DNA of 64,000 bases, taken from Ruminococcus sp. Lineage in GTDB: Bacteria > Bacillota > Clostridia > Lachnospirales > Lachnospiraceae. Positions 1-9,741 of the stretch are shown one piece after another. The DNA is taken from contig JACERV010000007.1 in assembly GCA_013911065.1 (NCBI GenBank), forward strand, positions 62,001 through 126,000, read 5' to 3'. Numbering within the stretch: the stretch's first letter is position 1; every line of letters starts with the position of its first letter. The position numbers were made by a program, and so were the translations under genes. The notes below the pieces were generated by a model. The model had not been told where the DNA came from, searched no databases, and worked only from the letters and a program-made list of their open reading frames with translations.

Positions 1-2417
1 TTTCTGGGTTTCGTACCTTCTTCAGGACCTACCACACCTGACTGTGCAAGCTGGTCCATGATACGGGCAGCTCTGTTAAACCCAATTTTAAACATACGCT
101 GCAGCATACCGATAGATGCCTTTTCTTTATCAATAATTAATTTTCCGGCTTCTATAAAGTAGGTATCTCTGGAATCTCCCTCCCCGGAAGCCTCCTGAGA
201 TGCGCCAAATGCACCTCCTCCAATATTAGAGCTGACGTGCTCCTCCACTTCCTCACTGTAGGAAGCATCCCCGTTATGTTTGATTAAATAATCCACCACC
301 TGCTGGACCTCTTTATCTGAAACGAAAGAGCCCTGCACTCTTACGGGTTTTGGATATCCTGTAGGATAGAACAGCATATCACCTTTACCAAGAAGCTTTT
401 CCGCTCCATTCATATCAATAATGGTGCGTGAGTCTACCCCGGAAGATACGGAAAATGCAATTCTCGAAGGCATATTTGCTTTAATCAGACCTGTTATAAC
501 ATTTACAGACGGCCTCTGGGTCGCCAGTATCAGATGCAGCCCTGCTGCTCTCGCCAACTGTGCCAGACGGCAGATTGCTCCTTCCACCTCTCCGGGTGCC
601 ACCATCATCAGGTCTGCCAGCTCGTCCACAATAATTACAATCTGAGGCATTCTTTTGGGAATATCCTCTCCGGCCCCAAGCCGGCTCACCTTTTCATTAA
701 ATCCTTTTAAATCCCTTACATTATATTCTGCAAACAGTTTGTACCGCTTTTCCATTTCCGCTACAGCCCAGTTTAATGCTCCCGCCGCTTTCTTGGGGTC
801 TGTAACCACGGGAATCAGAAGGTGAGGAATTCCATTGTAAACACTGAGCTCTACCACCTTAGGGTCCACCATAATCAGCTTCACATCTTCCGGGGAAGCC
901 TTGTATAGAATGCTCATAATCAGTGTATTAATGCAGACAGACTTTCCTGAGCCCGTAGCTCCCGCAACAAGAAGATGAGGCATCTTGGCAATATCAGCCA
1001 CCACGACTTTCCCAGAAATATCTTTTCCTACGGCAAAGGCTATACCTGACTTACTGTTTTTAAATTCTCCGGCTTCCAAAAGATCTCTGAGCATCACCGC
1101 AGTATTTTCATTATTTGGAACCTCAATTCCTACAGCGGCTTTTCCCGGGATAGGTGCTTCAATCCTCAAATCAGTCACAGCCAGATTCAGTTTAATGTCA
1201 TCCGCCAATCCTACAATTCTGCTCACTTTTACGCCCTGTTCCGGCTGAATCTCATACCGGGTTACAGAAGGGCCGCAGCTTGCATTGGTTACATGCACCT
1301 GTACTCCAAAATTCTGAAGCGTCTGCTCCAGCTTCAGAGCCGTGGCGCGAAGCTGCGCATCCGAATCCCCGCCTGCTTTTTTGCCCCTGTTTAACAAAGA
1401 CATGGGGGGCATTTTGTATGTCTTGACAGGCTGCTCTTCCTGAATCTTTATGGACTCTTCTACAGATGCAGTTTCTGCCGCAATTACCTGGGCACTTTCC
1501 TTTGCCTTGGATCGTTTTGCAGATTCATCAGCTCTTCCTGTCATCTCTTCCGGTATAATTTCTTCAACAGCATCCCGCACAGGTTCCGCCCTGTTAATCA
1601 CCAAATCTTCGAAAGGAGACGGTATAGGAGACGGTTGTATCTCCTCACCGGATACCGTCAATTCTTTCAAGTCAGGTGACTTTCTGCCCGATGTCTTATT
1701 TGCCTCTTTCCCCGTCAGGGTGGTGGCAAAAGAAACGCCTGATACCTTCTTGTCCAGTCTTCTCGCTTTGACATCTGCCTTTTTATTTTCTTTTTCAACC
1801 TGTCTGTCGGCACGTCTCTGCGCTAATACTTGTTTTCTTTTTTTCGCATCCTCATAAGCTGCCTTGCTTTTGTGGCTCAATGGGGAGAGAAGGGATTTCT
1901 CTGTAACCAGGATCCCGCAGATAATCATCAGGATTACGATGACCACATAGGTTCCTACCCTTCCAATCAACGGGCACAAAAGCATTACAATAGAGCCGCC
2001 CATAAGACCTCCGGCATTTCTGTGCCGGCTTGCAAATTCATAATAAGACAATAGACCGGCCCCGGAATCGTATGGTTTCATAACCAATTCCAAAAATGCT
2101 GTAAGGAGCAAAGTTAAAACAAAGACTGCTCCTGATTTTATGTACGCGTGTGTATTGCCCTTATTAGAAATAAGAAAGGCAATCACACCAAATAGGATAA
2201 AGGGCAAAACATATGCCACCAATCCAAATAATCCAAACATCACGGATGAAACTGCCTCCCCCGCAATTCCTCCCAGACCAAAGTTGCTGATTACCAGCAG
2301 GATACATACTGCCAATACTGCAAGTATCAGGATTTCTTCCCTCAAAGCAGTGTTTTCGGCAGGTTTCTTTGGTCTGCCCCTTGTACTTTTTTTCTTCTTT
2401 GTTGACTTTTCAGCCAT
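1..2417 (-). CDS. ftsK: DNA translocase FtsK/SpoIIIE (3' end beyond the left window edge)
   Basis: Read on the minus strand from ATG at 2417: N-terminal TM segments, then MPHLLVAGATGSGKSVCINTLI (Walker A), VDPKVVELSVYNGIPHLLIPVVTDPKKA and IVIIVDELADLMM; open to the edge. Not in the ORF track because it runs off the window. Confidence 0.95.
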   Translation of the reverse strand, partial: MAEKSTKKKKSTRGRPKKPAENTALREEILILAVLAVCILLVISNFGLGGIAGEAVSSVMFGLFGLVAYVLPFILFGVIAFLISNKGNTHAYIKSGAVFVLTLLLTAFLELVMKPYDSGAGLLSYYEFASRHRNAGGLMGGSIVMLLCPLIGRVGTYVVIVILMIICGILVTEKSLLSPLSHKSKAAYEDAKKRKQVLAQRRADRQVEKENKKADVKARRLDKKVSGVSFATTLTGKEANKTSGRKSPDLKELTVSGEEIQPSPIPSPFEDLVINRAEPVRDAVEEIIPEEMTGRADESAKRSKAKESAQVIAAETASVEESIKIQEEQPVKTYKMPPMSLLNRGKKAGGDSDAQLRATALKLEQTLQNFGVQVHVTNASCGPSVTRYEIQPEQGVKVSRIVGLADDIKLNLAVTDLRIEAPIPGKAAVGIEVPNNENTAVMLRDLLEAGEFKNSKSGIAFAVGKDISGKVVVADIAKMPHLLVAGATGSGKSVCINTLIMSILYKASPEDVKLIMVDPKVVELSVYNGIPHLLIPVVTDPKKAAGALNWAVAEMEKRYKLFAEYNVRDLKGFNEKVSRLGAGEDIPKRMPQIVIIVDELADLMMVAPGEVEGAICRLAQLARAAGLHLILATQRPSVNVITGLIKANMPSRIAFSVSSGVDSRTIIDMNGAEKLLGKGDMLFYPTGYPKPVRVQGSFVSDKEVQQVVDYLIKHNGDASYSEEVEEHVSSNIGGGAFGASQEASGEGDSRDTYFIEAGKLIIDKEKASIGMLQRMFKIGFNRAARIMDQLAQSGVVGPEEGTKPR

Positions 2418-2494
2418 AATACTTCCCCCTTGGTATTTACACATACTTATTTTAGTATACCATTCTTTGAAAAACCTGTCATTACTAATTTTTT

Positions 2495-2568
2495 GTTACA
2501 GTTCAGCCATGCAAATGTTCCGGAATGGATGCAGCTATTCCTGAATATTTATTTGGCTGAACTGTAAC
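2495..2568. repeat. MITE-like element, family 2 (TTACAGTTCAGCC ... GGCTGAACTGTAA), copy A
   Basis: Perfect 14-bp terminal inverted repeats GTTACAGTTCAGCC / GGCTGAACTGTAAC flanking 46 bp; the same termini recur at other intergenic sites. Confidence 0.75.
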
Positions 2569-2577
2569 GAGCTATAG

Positions 2578-3291
2578 CTATCTCCCCCGCTCCATATCTA
2601 TCATCTCATGCAGCTTGCGAAGGGCGTGGCTGATACCGCCCACCTCATTTATAATCCCTTCTCTGACAGCCTCCTCTCCCTCTAAAAGGGTACCCACATC
2701 TTTCACAAGCTGGGTGGAATCCAGCATCAGCTTCTCCAGACGTTCCTGGGTAATGTCAGAATGATCCGCTATAAATTTCGTAATTCTGTCCTGGGTCTTC
2801 TCCATATTGCGGTAGCTTTGGATTACCCCAATAAACATTCCTGCACTGCGCACCGGATGTACAATCATTGTGCCGCTGGGAACGATAAATGAATAATCTG
2901 CTGAAACGGCAAGGGGGCCTCCTATGGAATGGCTCCCGCCTAATACAAGTGAAACTGTAGGTTTACTCAGTGACGCTATCATTTCGGCAATAGCAAGACC
3001 GGCCTCTACATCTCCCCCGAGTGTATTCAGCAAGATTAAAATTCCCTCCACCTCATCATTGTCCTCAGCCTCCGCCAGACGGGGAATTAAATGTTCATAC
3101 TTCGTAGCTTTTGTATTACCGGAAGCGGCCTCATGTCCTTCTATCTCCCCAATAATTGTGATAAGCTGAATGTTATGTTTGTTTCCTTCTTTCCCAAGCC
3201 GCAAGGTTCCCGTATCTTTTATTTCTTCATTTTCCGCCGCCTGCTTTTCCTGAATCTCTTCTTCTTTATTGTTATCCATATTATGTTCCAT
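2578..3291 (-). CDS. ClpP-family serine protease, TepA/YmfB-like
   Basis: ClpP fold: ILLNTLGGDVEAGLAIAEMI, LVLGGSHSIGGPLAVSADYSF, GTMIVHP; located next to ftsK/spoIIIE as in Bacillus. Confidence 0.88.
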   Translation of the reverse strand: MEHNMDNNKEEEIQEKQAAENEEIKDTGTLRLGKEGNKHNIQLITIIGEIEGHEAASGNTKATKYEHLIPRLAEAEDNDEVEGILILLNTLGGDVEAGLAIAEMIASLSKPTVSLVLGGSHSIGGPLAVSADYSFIVPSGTMIVHPVRSAGMFIGVIQSYRNMEKTQDRITKFIADHSDITQERLEKLMLDSTQLVKDVGTLLEGEEAVREGIINEVGGISHALRKLHEMIDMERGR

Positions 3292-3308
3292 CTTTATCCT
3301 GCCTTTCT

Positions 3309-3485
3309 GCTTATGTAACTAGGACTTGGTCTTTTCAAGTCCTAGTTACATAGTACATCCTGTCGACTTGCTTATACTACTTAGTAAGGTCTTTTCGAAC
3401 TTAGTAGTAAAGCACAACCTGCTGGCTTAGTGAGGTTTTCTCGAACTTAGCAGCATGGTTGTCTCCTTAGCGACATGGATGCTTC
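3309..3485. repeat. Two-hairpin dispersed element, copy 1 (contains a nested unit at 3370-3470)
   Basis: H1 TGTAACTAGGACTTG-N7-CAAGTCCTAGTTACA; outer H2 ACATCC+TGTCG ... CGACA+T+GGATG; same layout as the copies at 4.9, 12.8 and 32.0 kb. Confidence 0.85.
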
Positions 3486-3607
3486 ATTTTAAATGTCACT
3501 ATTTTTACATAGTGTTTGAAAGAAAAGCCGGAATTATACCTCTCCAATCGGAACAACGAAAGCAAAAATGGTATGAATGCAAATTGTATACATCCATACC
3601 ATCTATT

Positions 3608-4882
3608 TTATAGCAGCGCCTGCCTGATATCCGCAATAATATCTTCTGCATTTTCAATTCCCACACTGAGTCTGATTAAATCTGGCTGAACTCCAGCTTC
3701 AGCCAACTCCTGATCATTCATCTGACGGTGTGTGTGGCTTGCAGGATGAAGCACACAGCTGCGGGCATCTGCAACATGTGTCACAATTGCCACCAACTTC
3801 AGTTTATCCATCATTTCAACTGCTGCGCCCCTTCCTTCTTTTAAGCCAAAGGTCAAAACACCGCAGGTCCCTTTAGGCATATATTTCTGCGCCAAATCGT
3901 AATACCTGTCTCCTGGAAGAGACGGGCAGGATACCCATGCCACTTTTTCATGACTCTGCAAATACTGTGCAACAGCAAGCGCGTTCTCACAATGGCGGGG
4001 AACACGCAAATGCAGGGTTTCAAGTCCTATATTCAAAAGAAAAGCATTCTGAGGAGACTGTATAGAACCCAAATCTCTCATAAGCTGTGCCGTAGCCTTC
4101 GTGATGTATGCACCCTTGCCAAACTTCTGGGTATATACAATCCCATGATAAGTCTCGTCCGGTGTAGTCAGTCCGGGAAATTTATCTGCATAAGCTTCCC
4201 AGTCAAAATTACCACTGTCTACAATTGCTCCACCTACACAGGCTGCATGTCCGTCCATATATTTTGTAGTGGAATGAGTCACAATATCTGCTCCCCATTC
4301 AAAAGGACGGCAATTAATTGGTGTTGCAAAGGTATTGTCCACAATAAACGGTACGCCATGTGCATGTGCAGCTTTGGCAAACTTCTCAAGATCCAGGACA
4401 ACCAAAGCCGGATTCGCAATTGTCTCTCCGAAAACTACTTTTGTATTCTCCCGAAAAACAGCATCCAGTTCCTCGGGTGTACAGTCAGGATCAACAAATG
4501 TAGCATCTACACCCATTTTTTTAATTGTGTGGGCATATAAATTGTATGTACCGCCATAAAGCGCGGACGCACAGACAATATGGTCCCCCGCTTCCACAAT
4601 ATTCATAATCGCATAGAAATTTGCTGCTTGTCCGGAAGAAGTAAGCATCGCAGCCGCTCCGCCTTCCAAGTCACAAATCTTTGCAGCAACCGCGTCATTT
4701 GTGGGATTCTGCAGACGGGTATAAAAATAGCCGGCCTCCTCCAGGTCAAACAGACGCCCCATTTGTTCACTGCTTGTGTATCGAAAAGTAGTACTCTGAT
4801 AAATCGGAAGGATCCTGGGCTCTCCGTTTCCCGGCTCATAGCCGGACTGTATGCACTTCGTTTCAATATTGTAACCGCTCAT
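3608..4882 (-). CDS. metY: O-acetylhomoserine aminocarboxypropyltransferase (PLP-dependent sulfhydrylase)
   Basis: Cys/Met metabolism PLP family: ETKCIQSGYEPGNGEPRILPIYQSTTF, HSTTKYMDGHAACVGG. Start chosen at 4882 because AGGAGG lies upstream; the longer ORF start at 4906 is inside the repeat. Confidence 0.93.
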   Translation of the reverse strand: MSGYNIETKCIQSGYEPGNGEPRILPIYQSTTFRYTSSEQMGRLFDLEEAGYFYTRLQNPTNDAVAAKICDLEGGAAAMLTSSGQAANFYAIMNIVEAGDHIVCASALYGGTYNLYAHTIKKMGVDATFVDPDCTPEELDAVFRENTKVVFGETIANPALVVLDLEKFAKAAHAHGVPFIVDNTFATPINCRPFEWGADIVTHSTTKYMDGHAACVGGAIVDSGNFDWEAYADKFPGLTTPDETYHGIVYTQKFGKGAYITKATAQLMRDLGSIQSPQNAFLLNIGLETLHLRVPRHCENALAVAQYLQSHEKVAWVSCPSLPGDRYYDLAQKYMPKGTCGVLTFGLKEGRGAAVEMMDKLKLVAIVTHVADARSCVLHPASHTHRQMNDQELAEAGVQPDLIRLSVGIENAEDIIADIRQALL

Positions 4883-4896
4883 TTTCGTTCCTCCTT

Positions 4897-5001
4897 GCTT
4901 ATGCAACTTAGGCTTTGTATTTTAAAGCCTTATGTTGCAAAGTACATCCTGTTGACTTAGGCATGGTCTTTTCATGCCTTAGTAACATGGATGTTTCCTT
5001 A
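4897..5001. repeat. Two-hairpin dispersed element, copy 2
   Basis: H1 TGCAACTTAGGCTTT..AAAGCCTTATGTTGCA; H2 ACATCC-TGTT-GACTTAGGCATG-loop-CATGCCTTAGT-AACA-T-GGATGT. Confidence 0.85.
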
Positions 5002-5757
5002 TGAGTATAAGTATTTCTTTTCCAGGCTGCGGACCATATCTTTGTATAGTTCCCTGCATTCTTCCTTTTTTTCTTCTTCAATCAAACGTATACACGGACT
5101 CAAATAATCCTGCCAGATTCCGGCGTATATATCCGATGAACATTCTTCCCTGTCTATTCTTTTTACAATCGTCGGTGCAATATTATAGTATTCCTTTACC
5201 ATATCGGTGCCTGCATCAGAATTCAGAAGATATTCGTCTCTATAGTCACGAAGAATTGTCAGCTCATAACAATCATCCGGTTTGTCCAGACTTCTGCAGA
5301 CTGCCGTAGTAATATAGCAGAACAACCCTTTTTTGAATCCTCCCTGGATATGCTCACGGGTGGAATGTCCAATCTTACCGTCCGGCATCTCTTTATTCCA
5401 AAGTTCTACAATCTTCTCTGTAAAAGTTCTCGTCTTCACACTGATAATCTCTCCCATCAGAGGAACAAAATAAGATACCATATTCATGTTATTGTCCAAA
5501 CAGGCCAAATCTCTCTTCCTCTTGGAAGATATTTCGGCAAGCTGTCCTGCCACATAAGCAGGTATATAGGATGCAACCTCCTCCAGAATTTCATCAGACT
5601 CCTCGATTGCGTCCTTTATGTCCTCTAAAAGACGGCTGTGCTTGCTTTTCAGAGTTTCCATATCAGGTTCATAGTTCTTTTTATGAAACTTCCCTGCATA
5701 TTCCGCAGTTTCGGTAAACAGAGCAATCATCTCTGCCTGTAAATTCTTCTCATTCAT
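4999..5757 (-). CDS. Protein with an internal CFI-box-like domain, function unknown
   Basis: Contains CYITTAVCRSLDKPDDCYELTILRDYRDEYLLNSDAGTDMVKEYYNIAPTIVKRI, resembling the C[FY]I.TA ... LR.FRD..L ... G...V..YY...P pattern of CFI-box domains; start with GAGGAG SD at 5757. Confidence 0.6.
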   Translation of the reverse strand: MNEKNLQAEMIALFTETAEYAGKFHKKNYEPDMETLKSKHSRLLEDIKDAIEESDEILEEVASYIPAYVAGQLAEISSKRKRDLACLDNNMNMVSYFVPLMGEIISVKTRTFTEKIVELWNKEMPDGKIGHSTREHIQGGFKKGLFCYITTAVCRSLDKPDDCYELTILRDYRDEYLLNSDAGTDMVKEYYNIAPTIVKRIDREECSSDIYAGIWQDYLSPCIRLIEEEKKEECRELYKDMVRSLEKKYLYS

Positions 5758-5768
5758 AATTATCTCCT

Positions 5769-6500
5769 CTATTCGTCCCAATTATGGTAGACATCCTGTA
5801 CATCATCATCTTCATCCAGTAAATCCAGTGTCTTCTGAATGTTCTTGATATCTTCTTCACTTGTCAGGTCCACGTAAGTCTGCGGAATCATAGTCACTTC
5901 AGCATTCGCCATCGTAATGCCTGCTTCCTCCAAATTAAGACGGACTGCACTGAAATCTTCCGGCGCCGTAAGAATTTCATAGCTGTCTTCATGGTCTACA
6001 AAGTCTTCCGCACCAGAGTCCAAAGCCAGCATCATCAGCTCGTCTGCATCCATGCTGCACTCTTCCTTATCTACCAGGATCTGTCCCTTCTCATCAAACA
6101 TAAAGGAAACACATCCTGGAGTTCCCACATTTCCGCTCCCTTTCGTGAACGCATTTTTTACATTGGAAGCGGTACGGTTCTTATTGTCTGTCAGCGTCTT
6201 TACAATAATTGCCGTACCGTTAGGTCCATACCCTTCATATGTAATATGTTCGTAGTTATCCCCGGAACCTTCGCCTGCTGCCTTTTTGATGTTCCTTTCA
6301 ATGGTGTCATTGGGCATATTGTTGGACTTAGCCTTTGCAATCACATCACGCAGTCTGCTGTTATTATTCGGGTCCGGACCTCCCCCCTCTTTTACCGCAA
6401 CGGCAAGCTCACGTCCCATCTTCGTGAAAATCTTGCCCTTTGCAGCATCATTTTTCTCTTTTTTATGTTTAATATTTGCAAATTTAGAATGTCCTGACAT
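5769..6500 (-). CDS. yebC: YebC/PmpR-family DNA-binding regulatory protein
   Basis: [63 protein letters not shown] is the diagnostic N-terminus. Confidence 0.96.
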   Translation of the reverse strand: MSGHSKFANIKHKKEKNDAAKGKIFTKMGRELAVAVKEGGGPDPNNNSRLRDVIAKAKSNNMPNDTIERNIKKAAGEGSGDNYEHITYEGYGPNGTAIIVKTLTDNKNRTASNVKNAFTKGSGNVGTPGCVSFMFDEKGQILVDKEECSMDADELMMLALDSGAEDFVDHEDSYEILTAPEDFSAVRLNLEEAGITMANAEVTMIPQTYVDLTSEEDIKNIQKTLDLLDEDDDVQDVYHNWDE

Positions 6501-6634
6501 CTCTAATATCCCCTTTGTATTTTCTTAACGTACTCTATTCATCTGAGATGAACTTGCCATACAATTTTACCATTCTTTTCCCGACATTTCAATTCTTTCT
6601 TCACAGTTTGCCTTCATTCAGCAAATTAGTATAC

Positions 6635-6982
6635 TTATGTAGGAAGTTCAAGGCTAATCCGAATGGCGTCGTTTACTTTCTTCATCATCGAATTGTCCAC
6701 ATGGCAGACAAATTCTTTCAGCCTCTGTTTATCAATGGTACGTATTTGTTCCAGCAGTATTACCGAATTTTTTATAATATTATATTTCTGGGCACTGATT
6801 TCAATATGGGTGGGAAGCTTTGCTTTATTCATCCGTGATGTAATAGCCGCACAAATAACTGTAGGACTGTGCTTATTTCCCACATCATTCTGAATAATCA
6901 GCACCGGGCGGATGCCGCCCTGCTCTGAGCCGACAACCGGGCTCAAATCTGCATAGTATATATCTCCTCTTTTAATTACCAA
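6635..6982 (-). CDS. ndoA: Type II toxin, MazF/PemK/EndoA-like endoribonuclease
   Basis: [36 protein letters not shown]...[14 protein letters not shown] closely follows Bacillus EndoA; located downstream of alr. Confidence 0.93.
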   Translation of the reverse strand: MVIKRGDIYYADLSPVVGSEQGGIRPVLIIQNDVGNKHSPTVICAAITSRMNKAKLPTHIEISAQKYNIIKNSVILLEQIRTIDKQRLKEFVCHVDNSMMKKVNDAIRISLELPT

Positions 6983-7072
6983 ACTGTCTCACACTCCGAT
7001 TCTAAACTTTAACAACTCTGTTACTACACTTGAGTATTCCCGCTTTTTTCGGATGTATGCAGGCATAATTTC

Positions 7073-8239
7073 CTAAGATAGATACTCTACCTGTTCCACA
7101 ACTTTTCCATTCTCTATATAAACTCTGGGAATCCGTTTTCCAAGGCAGCATACAAACTCATAATGAAAACGTCCGCATAAGCTGCTTAGCTCTTCCACCG
7201 GAATGTGTTCCTCCCCATCAAAGCCGATAAGTACGGCCTGATCCATATATTTTGCCTCTGGTATATGGGTGACATCAACCATAAACTGATCCATACAGAC
7301 ACGCCCTAATACTCTGGCCCGCTTCCCATGTATCAATACATCGGCTTTGTTAGAAAGCCCCCGTGAATAACCGTCACCATAACCTACAGGTATCGTTGCC
7401 ACCCTCATTTTTTCCTGCGCAACGAAGGTGCCGCCATAGCTTATGGGCATCCCCGCCTCAACCTCTTTCACAAAAGTGATATGGCTGATTAACTCAAGTG
7501 AGGACTTCAAATTCACTGCATCTTTGCACACCTCATCAGAAGGATATATTCCATATATGGAAATCCCTGCCCTCACCAGATTATGTTTCATATCCGGGAA
7601 ATTAATAATTCCCGCACTGTTGTCACAGTGATAATATGTAATATTAAGCCCCTCATTTTTCAGGGCTTCCTCCATCCAGACAAATTTTTCATGCTGCTCT
7701 ACTGTATATTCTTTCTCCTTCTCATCAGCCTTTGCAAAATGTGTATATACGCCTTCCAGCCTCACATTCGCAAGCCTGCTGATTTCCACGATATCCTGTA
7801 CCCCTGCGGCATTGGGTAAAAAGCCAAGCCTTCCCATTCCTGTATCCACTTTCATGTGAAAGTATGCCGTCCTGCCAAGCCGGACTGCGGCCTCAGACAT
7901 TGCCAGTGCCATCTCTTTCATATAGACCGTTGCACGGATTTCCTGACGCAGCATTTCTTCATACTGTTCCGGGAAAATGCAGCCTAACACTAAAATGGGT
8001 TTTTTAACACCCGCATTTCTGAGAGATACTGCTTCCTCAAAACTTGCGGTGGCATATCCCCATATATAATCCTTTTCTTCAAATATTCTGGCAATTGGAC
8101 TAGCTCCATGCCCGTATCCGTCCATCTTAAGAACAGCAATAATCTGCGCACCGTCTCCGATATGTTCCTTTATCTGTTCCATATTATAGGCTACTGCATC
8201 CAGGTCTATCCTTGCATAAACTCTACTGTATTGCTTCAT
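7073..8239 (-). CDS. alr: Alanine racemase
   Basis: YARIDLDAVAYNMEQIK, AVLKMDGYGHGA (PLP lysine), HMKVDTGMGRLGF; start ATG at 8239 (track ORF is N-terminally overextended). Confidence 0.95.
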   Translation of the reverse strand: MKQYSRVYARIDLDAVAYNMEQIKEHIGDGAQIIAVLKMDGYGHGASPIARIFEEKDYIWGYATASFEEAVSLRNAGVKKPILVLGCIFPEQYEEMLRQEIRATVYMKEMALAMSEAAVRLGRTAYFHMKVDTGMGRLGFLPNAAGVQDIVEISRLANVRLEGVYTHFAKADEKEKEYTVEQHEKFVWMEEALKNEGLNITYYHCDNSAGIINFPDMKHNLVRAGISIYGIYPSDEVCKDAVNLKSSLELISHITFVKEVEAGMPISYGGTFVAQEKMRVATIPVGYGDGYSRGLSNKADVLIHGKRARVLGRVCMDQFMVDVTHIPEAKYMDQAVLIGFDGEEHIPVEELSSLCGRFHYEFVCCLGKRIPRVYIENGKVVEQVEYLS

Positions 8240-9741
8240 CCTACCATATTCTCCTCTGTCTTTTTTAAACAGGTTCCAACTCCTGTAATCAAATCTTCTG
8301 CCAATGTACTGTAAGAGCCTTTCGCCTCCTTGGCCTCGTCTCCGCCGCATGCATGCAGATACACACCGCACACTGCTGCCTCGTAAGGCATAATTCCCTG
8401 AGATAACAGGCCTGCAATCACACCCGCGAGTACATCCCCGGAACCGGCTTTTGCCATAGAGCTGTTCCCGGCAGTATTGACAAATATCTGCCTATCCCAT
8501 TTTGCTACCAGGGTGCGTACATCCTTCATGGCACATACAACACCATATCTATCGGTAAATTCCCTTGCTTTTTCAAAACGCTTTTCTACAAGCTCCGGTA
8601 TTGTGCAGTCCAAGAGTTCGGACATTTCCTTCATATGAGGGGTCAGAATAAAAGGACGCTCCCGCCCTCCCAAAAGCTCCAGGTGAGTGCTTAGTATATT
8701 CAGTCCGTCTGCATCGATTACACAGGGAAGCTTTACTGTTCTCAGCACCTCCACAACAAGGCTTTCTGCAATATTGCTTCTGCCCAGACCGCACCCGATA
8801 CACACCACATCTGCCCATTCAAGAAGTTTCTGCAAAGTCTCCTCATCATATTCCGTATAAGTAGAAATAATAGCTTCCGGTAAAAGCTGCTGTAAAATAA
8901 TCCGGTTTTCCTCCGCTGTATAAATCTGTATAAGTCCTGCCCCTGTGATATACGCTGCTTTTGCACTCAGGTAGGCGGCACCTGACATTCCTTTACTTCC
9001 GGTAATCATCAGCACTTTTCCATAAGTACCTTTGTGGGAATTCGGCTTTCTTGCCGGAATCAGTTCCGGCAGATCTTGTTTATCAAAAGTATAGCAGACG
9101 GAAGGTTCCTTTCGGAAAGGCTTTCTGCTGATACCGATATCTATAGTAATTCGTTTTCCTGCATACACATGTCCGGGATACAGAATACACCCCAGCTTCT
9201 CACATCCAAAAGTCACTGTCAAGTCAGCTGAAAAGGATACTCCTAATACTTTCCCGGTGGCGGAACAAATTCCTGAAGGAATATCTACTGCTATTTTCTG
9301 TCCGGGCAGGCTATTCATCTTTTCAATAGTATCCTGGTAAGTCCCTGTAACATCCCGGTTCAGACCAACTCCAAAAACTGCATCCACTACACTAGTATAT
9401 TCCTGCCTATTTATTGATGTTACTATGGACACACCGCATTTTTCAGCGATTTTCAACTGATGTCTGCAGTCCAGGCTCATGGAAGCCTCTCTGCCGATAA
9501 ATGCCGCAGTCACTTCATATCCTTTTTCCTTCAGAAGACGGGCAATGGCAAACCCATCGCCTCCGTTATTTCCCGAACCACAGACCACAAGTGTTCTGCT
9601 TAAATTTATTCTTTCCTTCTCCATAACCTCAACGGTCCCAAGTGCTGCCCGTTCCATCAACACCATAGACGGGATACCAATTTCTTTGATTGTATACTCG
9701 TCGGCCTTTTGCATCCATTCTCCCGTAGGCAGATATCTCAT
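8236..9741 (-). CDS. nnr: Bifunctional NAD(P)H-hydrate epimerase / ADP-dependent (S)-NAD(P)H-hydrate dehydratase
   Basis: N-terminal YjeF_N (VVCGSGNNGGDGFAIARLL) plus C-terminal carbohydrate-kinase-like domain (GKVLMITGSKGMSGAAYL, AGSGDVLAGVIAGLLSQG). Confidence 0.94.
   Translation of the reverse strand: MRYLPTGEWMQKADEYTIKEIGIPSMVLMERAALGTVEVMEKERINLSRTLVVCGSGNNGGDGFAIARLLKEKGYEVTAAFIGREASMSLDCRHQLKIAEKCGVSIVTSINRQEYTSVVDAVFGVGLNRDVTGTYQDTIEKMNSLPGQKIAVDIPSGICSATGKVLGVSFSADLTVTFGCEKLGCILYPGHVYAGKRITIDIGISRKPFRKEPSVCYTFDKQDLPELIPARKPNSHKGTYGKVLMITGSKGMSGAAYLSAKAAYITGAGLIQIYTAEENRIILQQLLPEAIISTYTEYDEETLQKLLEWADVVCIGCGLGRSNIAESLVVEVLRTVKLPCVIDADGLNILSTHLELLGGRERPFILTPHMKEMSELLDCTIPELVEKRFEKAREFTDRYGVVCAMKDVRTLVAKWDRQIFVNTAGNSSMAKAGSGDVLAGVIAGLLSQGIMPYEAAVCGVYLHACGGDEAKEAKGSYSTLAEDLITGVGTCLKKTEENMVG

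Noticed and set aside
421-2544. Several + strand ORFs (74-135 aa)
   Set aside because: Most are antisense to the ftsK/spoIIIE gene, which reads through on the minus strand to the window edge.
4883-5001. SAM or T-box riboswitch upstream of metY
   Set aside because: The leader consists of the dispersed two-hairpin repeat; no SAM-I/T-box conserved core was seen.
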